Shown here: positions 1 to 7,817 of the stretch, piece by piece
Position numbering within the stretch: the first letter of the stretch is position 1
How the letters are laid out: each line of letters begins with the position of its first letter
Assembly (NCBI RefSeq): GCF_020404745.1
Contig: NZ_JAIZAP010000002.1
Span: 221,444 to 285,443 of the forward strand
Direction of reading: 5' to 3'
Length of the DNA: 64,000 nt
From: Aquibacillus saliphilus
Lineage (GTDB): Bacteria; Bacillota; Bacilli; Bacillales; Amphibacillaceae
The notes under the pieces: model-generated
The model's database searches: none
Seen by the model: the letters and a program-made list of their open reading frames with translations, nothing else
What the model was told of the DNA's origin: nothing
Made by a program: the position numbers and the translations under genes

Positions 1-401
1 GGGTATGGATAGGTGTTATAATTGTAATACATTCGTTAAACTCATTCCTTTCATAGGTTATAAAGATATCATATGCCTATTATTAAAGAATGTACGGATA
101 TCAGATTAGATTTTTTAAGCTGGTAACATAAAAAAACAGTGTATAAATGTGGCACTCAAGCGCTATGGTAAGCATTTGAATAGATTTTATATTTTTGTGT
201 AAAGCTTTCTTATATATATCCTTGTTTTTAACCTGAATGCGATAAGTTCGAAAACTAAACTTATATAATGTATTATTTAAACAAATGAGTCAATTCATAA
301 TTATAATATCAAGCCATATTCCAACTATATGTTGTGTCCTAATGGCGGTAAATAGGTATTATGAAATTGATGAAATAGTAGAAAAAATGGAGGATATACA
401 T
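1..401. other. Leading intergenic stretch without a recognised gene
   Basis: No open frame with a convincing ribosome site lies here on either strand. An in-frame extension upstream of sppA (from about 285) has no Shine-Dalgarno sequence and reads like untranslated leader. The stretch presumably holds the sppA promoter, but no clear -35/-10 pair was chosen. Confidence 0.5.
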
Positions 402-1403
402 ATGAACAAAAAACGTTGGGTGGCACTAATTGTTGCTGCAGGTCTATTATTTGCTTCACTAGGCTTTCAGTTCATAACAAGTTTGGTCACTTATGACTTT
501 GAATCGATGTTTAATTTACAAGAAAATGATAATAAATTCGATGAAAAGGTAATCAAGAAAGGCTCAGGTACGAACAAAATTGCAGTCATTCACTTGAATG
601 GGGTTATTCAAAACACAACTCCAAGTACGTTGATTAATACGAATTCCTATAATCATGACCGATTTTTGGACATGCTGGATGAAGCTGGAGAAGATAAAAA
701 CGTCAACGGGATTATATTACGCGTTAACACACCTGGTGGAGGTGTAGTGGAAAGCGCGGAGATTCATGATAAAATCGTAGAAATCAAACAAGAATATAAT
801 AAGCCGATCTATGTGTCGATGGGCAATACTGCAGCATCAGGAGGATATTATATCGCTGCTCCTGCCGATAAGATTTTTGCTCATAACGGGACACTAACTG
901 GTTCAATCGGTGTTATTATGGAAAGCTTTAATTTTGCTGAATTTGCCGATGAATATGGGATAGACTTCAACACAATTAAGAGTGGTGAGTATAAAGATAT
1001 CATGTCGATGTCACGTGAGATGACAGATGATGAACGGGAAATTTTACAGACGATGATCGATGACATGTATGCTGACTTTGTCCAGGTAATTGTTGACGGT
1101 CGAGAAATGTCTGAGGATCGTGTGCGCGAATTGGGCGATGGTCGAGTATATACCGGGTCACAGGCACAGGAGAAAGATCTTGTCGATGAACTTGGTTCGT
1201 TGGATGATGCAATTACTATGATGAAGGAAGAGCAAGAACTGGGTAATGCACAAGTAATTGAATACGAACAAGGCTTCAATATGGATCAACTACTCGGTGG
1301 AACGATGACAACAATGTTTGGCTCAGAACCAGATTTAGTTGGTATTAAAGATTTACTTAGACAAAACAATGCGCCACGTGCAATGTATTTATATTCTAAA
1401 TAA
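402..1403 (+). CDS. sppA: Signal peptide peptidase SppA
   Basis: Membrane-anchored serine protease of family S49 that degrades cleaved signal peptides. The start is the ATG preceded by GGAGGA eight bases upstream, giving 333 aa, close to the 335 aa of Bacillus subtilis SppA. An N-terminal hydrophobic helix (about residues 7-28) is the anchor. The Ser-Lys dyad is visible: Ser146 in AASGGYYIA and Lys198 in SGEYKDIMS, one residue from the B. subtilis Ser147/Lys199 pair. It is followed twelve bases later by an RDD protein, the same order as B. subtilis sppA-yteJ, so the two are probably one operon ending at the hairpin after yteJ. Confidence 0.95.
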   Translation: MNKKRWVALIVAAGLLFASLGFQFITSLVTYDFESMFNLQENDNKFDEKVIKKGSGTNKIAVIHLNGVIQNTTPSTLINTNSYNHDRFLDMLDEAGEDKNVNGIILRVNTPGGGVVESAEIHDKIVEIKQEYNKPIYVSMGNTAASGGYYIAAPADKIFAHNGTLTGSIGVIMESFNFAEFADEYGIDFNTIKSGEYKDIMSMSREMTDDEREILQTMIDDMYADFVQVIVDGREMSEDRVRELGDGRVYTGSQAQEKDLVDELGSLDDAITMMKEEQELGNAQVIEYEQGFNMDQLLGGTMTTMFGSEPDLVGIKDLLRQNNAPRAMYLYSK

Positions 1404-1415
1404 GGGGGTGTCGTT

Positions 1416-1880
1416 ATGAGTGAAGAACAAGTAGAGTATGCTCAAGTGCCAACTACGGATAGAAGATATGCCGGATTTTGGATGCGATTCTGGGCGTATT
1501 TGGCTGACTTGATTATCGTATTTAGTATAAACGGCATCCTGTTTATCCCATTTAAATTTATTAATGATGGCGTCAGTATGGATATTGGATTTTGGACTGT
1601 CACCGGGATTCTTGGTTCTGCTTTTTTCTATCTATACTTTTTGTTAATGACGAAAAGCTTTAACCAGACATTAGGAAAAATGATCTTTGGCTTAAAAGTA
1701 ATACGTGAGGATGCAGCACCATTGCAATGGAGTGATCTTCTTTTCAGAGAAGTAGTCGGGAGATTCATTCAGCGTGTGTTTTTTATAACAGGAGTGTTGT
1801 ATATTGTTGTTGCCTTTACTGCACAAAAACAAGGGATTCATGATATGATTGGGAGCACGCGCGTTGTGTTTGATGATTAA
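1416..1880 (+). CDS. yteJ: RDD family membrane protein, YteJ-like
   Basis: Small integral membrane protein (154 aa) with the RDD fold. The segment RYAGFWMRFWAYLADLII opens the domain and carries the Arg...Asp pattern that names the family. Three to four membrane helices follow, and the GKMIFGLKVIREDA segment is the usual second RDD motif. A GGGGGTG ribosome site precedes the ATG. Its place directly behind sppA matches B. subtilis yteJ, which has been linked to modulation of SppA; that role is carried over from the family and not shown here. Confidence 0.9.
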   Translation: MSEEQVEYAQVPTTDRRYAGFWMRFWAYLADLIIVFSINGILFIPFKFINDGVSMDIGFWTVTGILGSAFFYLYFLLMTKSFNQTLGKMIFGLKVIREDAAPLQWSDLLFREVVGRFIQRVFFITGVLYIVVAFTAQKQGIHDMIGSTRVVFDD

Positions 1881-1895
1881 TAGAATAATAAGTTG

Positions 1896-1926
1896 ACGAA
1901 CAGTGCCTGGCTCTGTTCGTTTTTTT
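1896..1926 (+). terminator. Intrinsic terminator after yteJ, short hairpin-repeat form
   Basis: An 8-bp perfect stem ACGAACAG/CTGTTCGT is followed by six T. The loop TGCCTGGCT resembles the loop of the hairpin at 23020-23058 although the stems differ, so it may be a short member of the hairpin family listed elsewhere. Confidence 0.85.
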
Positions 1927-1998
1927 AAGCAGATGTCTTTTCTTTTTTGATGAATTTTGACACAATTCTTAGTGCATCAAGAAAGAGGAGGACATACA

Positions 1999-3102
1999 TT
2001 GACAAATAAAAACACAACTACTTTACCGTTATTTAAAGCATTTGAGAGTGATAAATTATCATTAATTAATCGTACCGTTATGGCGCCCATGACGCGTGGG
2101 TTCTCACCAGCTGGAGTGCCAGGGGAAGATGTGGCAGCCTATTACAGACGCAGAGCTGAAAATGGAGTAGGCTTAATTGTGACAGAAGGTACAGGGATCA
2201 ATCATCCGTCTTCTGTTTCAGGTGCTAGTATTCCTGTTTTTTATGGCGAAGAATCATTAAACGGCTGGGCTCAAGTGGTAAAGGAAGTTCATAAGGTTGG
2301 CGGGAAAATTGTTCCTCAACTTTGGCACGTGGGGATGACCCGGAAAAAGGGAGACCTCCCAAATCAAGAAGCATTACCTGTTGGACCGTCAGGACTAGAA
2401 TTATCCGGTGAGAAAGTAACGGAGCCAATGACCGAAGATGAGGTTGCTGATATTGTAGCAGCTTTTGGTCAAGCAGCAGCTGATGCAAAACGGATAGGTT
2501 TTGACGGAATTGAGATTCACGGTGCACATGGTTACTTAATAGATCAGTTTCTATTTAAAGATACAAATCAGCGCACCGATCGTTATGGCGGAGATATCGT
2601 TGGCAGGACACGATTTGCCGTTGAGATAATAGAAGCCTGTCGCCGTGAAGTTGGTCCTGATTTTCCAATTATCTTCCGTTATTCTCAGTGGAAAATGAGT
2701 GACTATAAAGCAAAACTAGCTAAAACGCCGAACGAACTAGAAAGTTTGCTACAACCTTTAGTTGAAGCAGGAGTGGATATTTTTCACTGTTCTACTCGTC
2801 GTTTCTGGGAGCCGGAATTTGAAGGTTCTGATTTAAACTTGGCAGGCTGGACAAAAAAACTGACAGGTAAGCCTGTGATTTCTGTCGGTTCTGTTGGACT
2901 AGACGGGGAATTCACAAGCTTTGCTAGTGCGAAGAAAACTAGTCTTGATGGTCTTACTGAAAAACTAGCAAATGATGAGTTTGACCTAGTTGCAATCGGC
3001 CGTTCTCTATTAATGGATCCGGAGTGGGTAAAGAAAGTACGCGACAACAGGGAAGATGATTTACTTCCTTTCAATAAAGAAGCGCTTCAAACGCTATACT
3101 AG
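1999..3102 (+). CDS. Old yellow enzyme family NADH:flavin oxidoreductase
   Basis: FMN-dependent ene-reductase type (367 aa, TIM barrel). I chose the TTG start because AGAGGAGGA lies eight bases upstream; an in-frame ATG 42 bases earlier has no ribosome site. The family signature HGAHGYLIDQFL with DRYGG just after it is intact, as are the FMN-phosphate region (SVGSVG) and the late GRSLLMDPEWV motif. It likely reduces activated alkenes or xenobiotics with NAD(P)H. It stands alone between two terminators. A second, more distant family member lies at 32387-33619. Confidence 0.9.
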   Translation: MTNKNTTTLPLFKAFESDKLSLINRTVMAPMTRGFSPAGVPGEDVAAYYRRRAENGVGLIVTEGTGINHPSSVSGASIPVFYGEESLNGWAQVVKEVHKVGGKIVPQLWHVGMTRKKGDLPNQEALPVGPSGLELSGEKVTEPMTEDEVADIVAAFGQAAADAKRIGFDGIEIHGAHGYLIDQFLFKDTNQRTDRYGGDIVGRTRFAVEIIEACRREVGPDFPIIFRYSQWKMSDYKAKLAKTPNELESLLQPLVEAGVDIFHCSTRRFWEPEFEGSDLNLAGWTKKLTGKPVISVGSVGLDGEFTSFASAKKTSLDGLTEKLANDEFDLVAIGRSLLMDPEWVKKVRDNREDDLLPFNKEALQTLY

Positions 3103-3122
3103 TTTTTGGTGAAAATATATTT

Positions 3123-3181
3123 AAATGGTGCCATTCTATCCTTGGACAAAAGTCCATTTATAGTCGATGGCACCATTTTTT
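3123..3181. repeat. Gene-end hairpin repeat, member 2
   Basis: Outer stem ATGGTGCCAT/ATGGCACCAT encloses an inner hairpin TGGACAAAAGTCCA, ending in a T-run. It sits between convergent genes, so it can terminate the oxidoreductase and possibly the minus-strand gene. It shares the nested architecture with members near 17.7, 18.6, 50.7, 54.3, 55.7, 57.7 and 59.2 kb. Confidence 0.75.
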
Positions 3182-3186
3182 AGCTA

Positions 3187-3489
3187 TTAACCGTTTCCGT
3201 TTTTGGCATCATTATATGGTTCTTCGTGTTCTTTCCCCTCTTCATCATGTGTGGGATGTGCGCCATCTTCTTGTCTCGGTAAGTCTTCGTGAAGGTTGCG
3301 ATTTTCGTATGTGAAATTACTATAATAGTGTTGTCCATCTTTCCATGGTGTATCTTTATTTTCTACTGGAACATTTTTTCCTCTAGGAGAACCAAACGGT
3401 CCTTCTGGATATTCCTCGGAAGTAAGAAAGGTTCGCTGTGTTTCTACATTTGAAAAATCTGTGTATTTGTCATCTTTTTTAGGGCTCAT
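3187..3489 (-). CDS. Conserved small hydrophilic protein, function unknown
   Basis: A 100-aa, highly charged protein with no hydrophobic segment. The ATG was chosen because AGAGGTG lies five bases upstream; a longer reading has no ribosome site. Visible features are a central EEYPEGPFGSPRG segment and a His/Glu-rich tail. I recall similar short cytosolic Bacillaceae proteins without assigned function, but no family can be named with certainty. Confidence 0.65.
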   Translation of the reverse strand: MSPKKDDKYTDFSNVETQRTFLTSEEYPEGPFGSPRGKNVPVENKDTPWKDGQHYYSNFTYENRNLHEDLPRQEDGAHPTHDEEGKEHEEPYNDAKNGNG

Positions 3490-3563
3490 TTTTACACCTC
3501 TAATAATCAATAGTTTATTGTTAGTGTAAACAATGTCGTGAAAACTATGTAGGATCTATTTTT

Positions 3564-3612
3564 AATCAAAAATAAAAGGCGCGAGCCGGTTTGTTACCAG
3601 TCCTCACGCCTT
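3564..3612 (-). terminator. Terminator of the DUF1292 gene
   Basis: Stem AAGGCGNGAG/CTCNCGCCTT with one internal mismatch, followed on the minus strand by TTTTATTTTTGA. It lies between the stop of the DUF1292 gene and the start of the next minus-strand gene. Confidence 0.75.
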
Positions 3613-3633
3613 AAATGTTTTTCATTATTTTTA

Positions 3634-3906
3634 TTAGTCTTCCTCAACTTCTAAAAGTGCGTCAAATGCCTTAGATACTTTATTAAATTCTTGGTCAGAC
3701 TCAACAGCGGTTAAATCACCATCATCATCAAGTTTGAGGAAAAAGATATCTATATCTTCTTCACTTTCCTCTTGTACATCTTCAATAAAGCTGACAGCTA
3801 CATAGTCGGTTCCTTCTAATGTAACCTTTGCTAACACTTCAACGGTATGTTCTTCTTGTTTCTCATCACTAATTGTAAAAACTTCGCCAACTTCAATTTC
3901 ATCCAT
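3634..3906 (-). CDS. DUF1292 family acidic protein (YrzB type)
   Basis: A 90-aa very acidic cytosolic protein. The start MDEIEVGEVF follows GAGGAGG at good spacing; the nine upstream codons are discarded. The pattern of FTISDEKQEEHTVEVLAKV then YVAVSF and IFFLKLDDDG is typical of DUF1292, found in Firmicutes beside yrrK/ruvX. Here it is not in that cluster, so it is a solitary paralogue. No biochemical function is established for the family. Confidence 0.85.
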   Translation of the reverse strand: MDEIEVGEVFTISDEKQEEHTVEVLAKVTLEGTDYVAVSFIEDVQEESEEDIDIFFLKLDDDGDLTAVESDQEFNKVSKAFDALLEVEED

Positions 3907-4095
3907 TTTATAATCCTCCTCATACTCGTACATAGTCTAATGGTAACATTCTTTTATTATGTTTTCTTTAAAAATGAAAAATAATGCAGAAGCTGCTTAA
4001 CTTTTAATTCTTTTGCCATTTTAGAAAAATAATGTTAGCACCTATTCTGTCCTTTCCCTTCTGTCATTTGATATAATTCAAATGAGGTGATTAGA

Positions 4096-4647
4096 ATGGA
4101 ACGATGTGACTGGGTAAATGATGATCCGTTATATATCGACTATCATGATAACGAATGGGGAATTCCGGAATTTGATGACCAAAAGTTGTTTGAACTTATC
4201 CTACTAGAAGGTGCTCAAGCAGGCCTTAGTTGGTACACGGTGCTAAAAAAAAGGGAACATTACCGCGTTGTGTTTGATCGTTTTAATCCAGAAAAAATTG
4301 CAACATACGATGAAAATAAAAAAGAAGAATTGTTAAGCGATCCAGGAATTATCCGAAATAAGTTAAAAGTAAATGCTGCGATAACAAATGCTCATGCCTA
4401 TTTGAAAATAAAAGCAGAAAAGGGTAGTTTCTCGAATTACATATGGAGCTTTGTCGATGGGAAACCAATTAAAAACAATTGGGAAAGTATAAGTGAAGTG
4501 CCTGCAACAACGGAGATAAGTAATCAAATGAGCAAGGACTTAAAAAAGAAAGGATTTAAGTTTGTTGGACCAACAATTTGTTATGCTTTCATGCAAGCAA
4601 GTGGACTGGTAGATGACCATATTAAATCATGCTTTTGTCATAAATAG
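4096..4647 (+). CDS. tag: DNA-3-methyladenine glycosylase I
   Basis: Base-excision repair enzyme that removes 3-methyladenine from alkylated DNA. The chosen ATG follows GAGGTG by seven bases and gives MERCDWV, 183 aa. Cys4 and His17 line up exactly with the E. coli Tag zinc ligands, and the other two ligands are visible in the C-terminal DHIKSCFC. The helix-hairpin-helix region and the FVGPTICYAFMQA segment are intact. It is monocistronic, with no terminator recognised downstream. Confidence 0.93.
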   Translation: MERCDWVNDDPLYIDYHDNEWGIPEFDDQKLFELILLEGAQAGLSWYTVLKKREHYRVVFDRFNPEKIATYDENKKEELLSDPGIIRNKLKVNAAITNAHAYLKIKAEKGSFSNYIWSFVDGKPIKNNWESISEVPATTEISNQMSKDLKKKGFKFVGPTICYAFMQASGLVDDHIKSCFCHK

Positions 4648-4911
4648 TGCATAAGACCTGGATAATCAGAGGGGAGGTTTCAGAAAAACTAGAAGAAGAA
4701 ATGCGGGGTTAAGTTGCTGATCTTTAATGTTTAGTAGTTCAATTTTGGGTGGTGCGATTTTTGAAAAACAATCCGAAAAGAACTACTGTTTTGTTGTGTC
4801 TTCATTGCTAAAAGCGTAGGTATTATATGTATTCATCGATAGTTAAAGGTAGTATTTGAAAAGGGATATATAAATATTTATTGGAGAATTTTGTTAGAAG
4901 AATAAATTTAG
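4648..4911. other. Intergenic stretch after tag
   Basis: No gene with a ribosome site was found. The sequence is AT-rich and carries no recognisable hairpin-T-run. An opposite-strand open frame here is low-complexity and lacks a start signal. Confidence 0.5.
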
Positions 4912-4964
4912 TTGATTTTTTTAAAAATACAATGTAATATATAACTTGCATATGTAATATATAT
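4912..4964 (+). promoter_or_regulatory. Promoter with overlapping direct repeats before HTH gene
   Basis: TTGATT and TAATAT are separated by 17 bases. The -10 lies inside the first of two TGTAATATATA copies that start 20 bases apart (about 4933 and 4953). Copies one helical turn multiple apart over a promoter suggest an operator for the HTH protein encoded just downstream (inference). Confidence 0.6.
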
Positions 4965-4986
4965 ATTGCGAGGTGTAGATGAATGT

Positions 4987-5184
4987 ATGAAAAATAATGT
5001 GAAAATAACACGAATAAAATTGTCAATAACCCAACAACGTCTAGCACAAAGAGTAGGAGTGACTAGACAGACAATTGGGCTGATTGAGAAAGGAGAATAT
5101 AACCCTAGTCTTCAACTTTGTGTTTCAATAGCAAAAGAGCTTAATAAAACGTTAGACGAATTATTTTGGGAGGTGGAGTTGTAA
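4987..5184 (+). CDS. Small XRE-type HTH regulator
   Basis: A 65-aa protein that is essentially one Cro/CI helix-turn-helix: RIKLSITQQRLAQRVGVTRQ, then TIGLIEKGEYNPSLQLCVSI. The ATG chosen lies 11 bases after GAGGTG. Its stop overlaps the next start (TAATG), so it is translationally coupled to a membrane protein gene. This HTH-plus-membrane-partner layout is common in Firmicutes; the regulator probably represses its own promoter through the direct repeats upstream. Confidence 0.88.
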   Translation: MKNNVKITRIKLSITQQRLAQRVGVTRQTIGLIEKGEYNPSLQLCVSIAKELNKTLDELFWEVEL

Positions 5185-5639
5185 TGAAATCTTGGATATC
5201 CTTTCTATTACCAAATGACGAATATAAGGAAAAAAGGATGTTGTATTTTTTCGCGGAAGGGGGAATAATACTTTTCCTTTCTCTTATTATAATGATAATC
5301 TGTAACGGTTTTTTTAATCTAGATATAGAAACCGCGCTATTAGTATCCATTGGAATATTTCTCTTTTATGTTTCAGGAAGGTATATAATTTCGGGCATTG
5401 AGTATACAGATATTGCAACAGAACATACTTACAAGAAAGAGATAAAGCATATATTTAGTAGAACGTGTAGTTTCGTAGTTATTTTTATGTTGTTATACTT
5501 AATGGTTGATGGTGTACCAAGCAATAAAGATGAATGGATCACAATTATAGGATTATTATTAAGTGTTAGCTTACTTTGGTTTTTCACTAGTTATCTTTCA
5601 TTAAAGCGTTCTTATAATAAAAATAAGCAATTGTTATAA
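5184..5639 (+). CDS. Four-helix membrane protein coupled to HTH gene
   Basis: A 151-aa integral membrane protein starting MKSWISFLLPNDEYKEK, with four predicted hydrophobic segments arranged as two hairpins and a basic C-terminus. The start overlaps the stop of the HTH gene, with GGAGGTGGAG just upstream. The N-terminal DEYKEKRM followed by membrane helices resembles DUF3278-type proteins that travel with XRE regulators, but the match is from memory and weak. Function unknown; possibly a membrane-bound partner that controls the HTH protein. Confidence 0.7.
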   Translation: MKSWISFLLPNDEYKEKRMLYFFAEGGIILFLSLIIMIICNGFFNLDIETALLVSIGIFLFYVSGRYIISGIEYTDIATEHTYKKEIKHIFSRTCSFVVIFMLLYLMVDGVPSNKDEWITIIGLLLSVSLLWFFTSYLSLKRSYNKNKQLL

Positions 5640-5641
5640 TT

Positions 5642-5677
5642 AGAACTTGGTATCTTTCCAAGTTCTTTTGTTTTTTA
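5642..5677 (+). terminator. Terminator of the HTH-membrane operon
   Basis: Perfect stem AGAACTTGG/CCAAGTTCT with a seven-base loop, followed by TTTGTTTTTT. Confidence 0.88.
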
Positions 5678-5981
5678 TTTAAATGAATATCGCAATGAAA
5701 TCACTAGAATTTCGTTAGTGTTATCGTAAGGGCAATTTAATATAACACGAGTACAATATATATCTCGGTTTTGTTACAGTCATACGAAAGTCGCTACCAT
5801 CTCAACTGTCAAATTTAAATTTACTATTCGTACTTTGAAACTGAACTGCTTGTTCTAATTTTTTGTGAAATCAAAAAAACGCCAAACAATAATAATTGAA
5901 TTAAAATCAATAATATTTTATTGCAAAACGATAAATCAAGTGGTAAAGTCAAATTAATAATAAATAAGTGAGGTGCTTTTT
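5678..5981. other. Intergenic stretch before yoaS
   Basis: About 300 AT-rich bases with no gene, no strong hairpin and no recognised riboswitch. It presumably carries the yoaS-yozG promoter. Confidence 0.5.
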
Positions 5982-6473
5982 ATGAAACAAGGTTCAACAA
6001 TCTTTTTAAAAATAGCTCTTATTCTAATGGGAATTCCAGTTCTTGCTTTATGTCTATTTTTGTTGCCACAGATAGCAAATGAAGCGAATGAACAAGCAAC
6101 AAGAGGTTCTGATTTGGCGTATGTAGTATATGGCATTTTAATGATTATGTATGTTTCGACGATACCTTTTTACATGGCTTTTTATCAAGCTTTTAAACTT
6201 TTAACTTATATTGACAAGAATAAAGCTTTCTCGAAATTATCTGTAAGAGCTCTAAAGAATATAAAAAAATGTGCGATTACGATCAGTGGCTTATATGTAG
6301 TAGCTCTACCATTGATTGCTATCATCGCGGAATGGGATGACGCACCGGGTCTGATATTAGTCGGTATGGTACTTATTGGCGCTCCAATGGTTATCGCTGT
6401 CTTCGCTGCTGTCCTACAAAGGCTTTTACAGGAAGCCATTGATATAAAATCAGAAAATGACTTAATAGTCTGA
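5982..6473 (+). CDS. yoaS: DUF2975 membrane protein, YoaS-like
   Basis: A 163-aa membrane protein with four hydrophobic segments. The start follows GAGGTG by six bases. The family member B. subtilis YoaS is encoded directly before the small HTH protein YozG, and the same order is found here, ten bases apart, which supports the assignment. DUF2975 proteins have no proven function; their fixed partnership with an HTH protein suggests a membrane-linked regulatory pair. Confidence 0.85.
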   Translation: MKQGSTIFLKIALILMGIPVLALCLFLLPQIANEANEQATRGSDLAYVVYGILMIMYVSTIPFYMAFYQAFKLLTYIDKNKAFSKLSVRALKNIKKCAITISGLYVVALPLIAIIAEWDDAPGLILVGMVLIGAPMVIAVFAAVLQRLLQEAIDIKSENDLIV

Positions 6474-6483
6474 GGTGAATAAC

Positions 6484-6699
6484 ATGGCAATTATAATTAA
6501 TATTGATGTGATGCTTGCTAAAAGGAAAATGAGCGTAACGGAACTTTCTGAGAGGGTTGGAATAACAATGGCTAATCTTTCTATATTGAAAAACGGTAAA
6601 GCAAAAGCAATTAGGCTTTCAACTTTAGAGTCAATTTGTAAGGCTTTAGAATGTCAGCCAGGGGATATTTTAGAATATCAAAGTGAAATTGACAGTTAA
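6484..6699 (+). CDS. yozG: YozG-like XRE-family HTH protein
   Basis: A 71-aa single-domain regulator: MLAKRKMSVTELSERVGITM, then NLSILKNGKAKAIRLSTLES forms the helix-turn-helix, and CQPGDILEY is the family's closing motif. The TGAGGTGA ribosome site overlaps the yoaS stop, so the pair is co-transcribed. It likely regulates its own operon. Confidence 0.9.
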   Translation: MAIIINIDVMLAKRKMSVTELSERVGITMANLSILKNGKAKAIRLSTLESICKALECQPGDILEYQSEIDS

Positions 6700-6728
6700 A
6701 ACATTTGATAAATTAAGGGGATGAGTTA

Positions 6729-7148
6729 ATGAAGAGATTATTGTCGTTCTCAATTTTAATTTTGTTAATTACTATCTTAGCGGCTTGTACGGATAAATCT
6801 GGTACTCCTATTGAAACAAATGAGAATAAAATGATTTTAACTATAAATAACAACGCTAACTTTGATTTTTACTCTATGGAAGTTGTTACAAGTGGGAGTA
6901 CAAGCGGTATGGTTAACGCTGATGGTTCTAAACTAGAAAAAGGAAACTCCCTTAGATTCGAATATATTGACGAAGTGGATGTTGAATTAGAAGGAGAAGC
7001 ATCATTTGAATTTGTACTTGTTGGTAAAAAACAAACTAATAGAGTGCCATTGGAGACTTTCACAATTGAGTTAGCACCAAATATGGAATACTTCTTTGAA
7101 ATTACAGGTGATTCAATAGAGGAAGCTGATTTAAAAAGAGTGAACTGA
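6729..7148 (+). CDS. Putative lipoprotein, function unknown
   Basis: A 139-aa secreted protein with a lipoprotein signal: MKRLLSFSILILLITILAAC, lipobox cysteine at residue 20. The mature part is small, beta-rich by appearance and acidic, with no motif I recognise. It starts 29 bases behind yozG with a GGGG ATGAG-type ribosome site, so it may belong to the same transcript. Confidence 0.75.
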   Translation: MKRLLSFSILILLITILAACTDKSGTPIETNENKMILTINNNANFDFYSMEVVTSGSTSGMVNADGSKLEKGNSLRFEYIDEVDVELEGEASFEFVLVGKKQTNRVPLETFTIELAPNMEYFFEITGDSIEEADLKRVN

Positions 7149-7348
7149 TTTTGTGGATAAATGTACTTAGACGAAAGGTTTAAAGAGTTTAACAGAGGGG
7201 GATTAAAATTAGATGATTTCGTTTCGGCGGAGTTACTTACGAAATAGCATAATTAGCAGACAGGAATATTAAATAATAAATTAAGAATGTAAAAGTGATA
7301 TACTACAACTTATAACTAACAGATTCATGGTTAAAAGGAGACGATGTA

Positions 7349-7660
7349 ATGAAAATCAAAATGATCATCTTTCTAACATCTACAAAAGAGAAGAAAGAGA
7401 ATAATAGAATTGAAACAGTAATGAAAACATTTGAATCATCGATACGCCCTGTTAAAGGAGATATTATTGATGACCCCGGATTTGACTCAAGATTTCATAA
7501 TGGATATGAGGTTGTAAAAGTTACCCTGAATTATGAAACTAACGAATGCTATGTATCTCTTCATCCACTTGCAATGGAATTAGAGGAAATTAGTATCAAT
7601 GACTATATAGACAAACTTGTAGCAAATGAATGGCGTATTATTTCAAAAGAAGAATATTAA
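7349..7660 (+). CDS. Hypothetical cytosolic protein
   Basis: A 103-aa protein with a clear AAAAGGAG ribosome site eight bases before ATG. It has no signal peptide or membrane segment. The order looks like a short beta strand (MIIFLTS), a helix with basic residues, and a beta-rich second half ending NEWRIISKEEY. No family recognised. A perfect inverted repeat follows directly after the stop. Confidence 0.65.
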   Translation: MKIKMIIFLTSTKEKKENNRIETVMKTFESSIRPVKGDIIDDPGFDSRFHNGYEVVKVTLNYETNECYVSLHPLAMELEEISINDYIDKLVANEWRIISKEEY

Positions 7661-7704
7661 CTTAGCAATATAAATCTTGTTGTACAACTGAAGCTATTGC
7701 TAAG
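7661..7704 (+). terminator. Perfect inverted repeat at the gene end
   Basis: CTTAGCAATA and TATTGCTAAG form a perfect 10-bp stem around 24 bases, immediately after the stop codon. No T-run follows, so it may stabilise the mRNA end more than terminate. Confidence 0.5.
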
Positions 7705-7817
7705 AAGTAGGTTAATTATTTGAAGATAATGAGCTACAATGTATTTCCTGATGGGAATAAAAAGACATCCTTTTGCCTAGAAACCTTATATAGGGATTCT
7801 TGTTTCATAAAACTAGA

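Noticed and set aside
285..401. Upstream in-frame extension of SppA (39 codons)
   Set aside because: No ribosome site; the ATG at 402 has GGAGGA, gives the normal family length and puts the anchor helix at the N-terminus.
881..1279. Long minus-strand open frame inside sppA
   Set aside because: Lies fully opposite a conserved gene, low-complexity Ser-rich product, no start signal.
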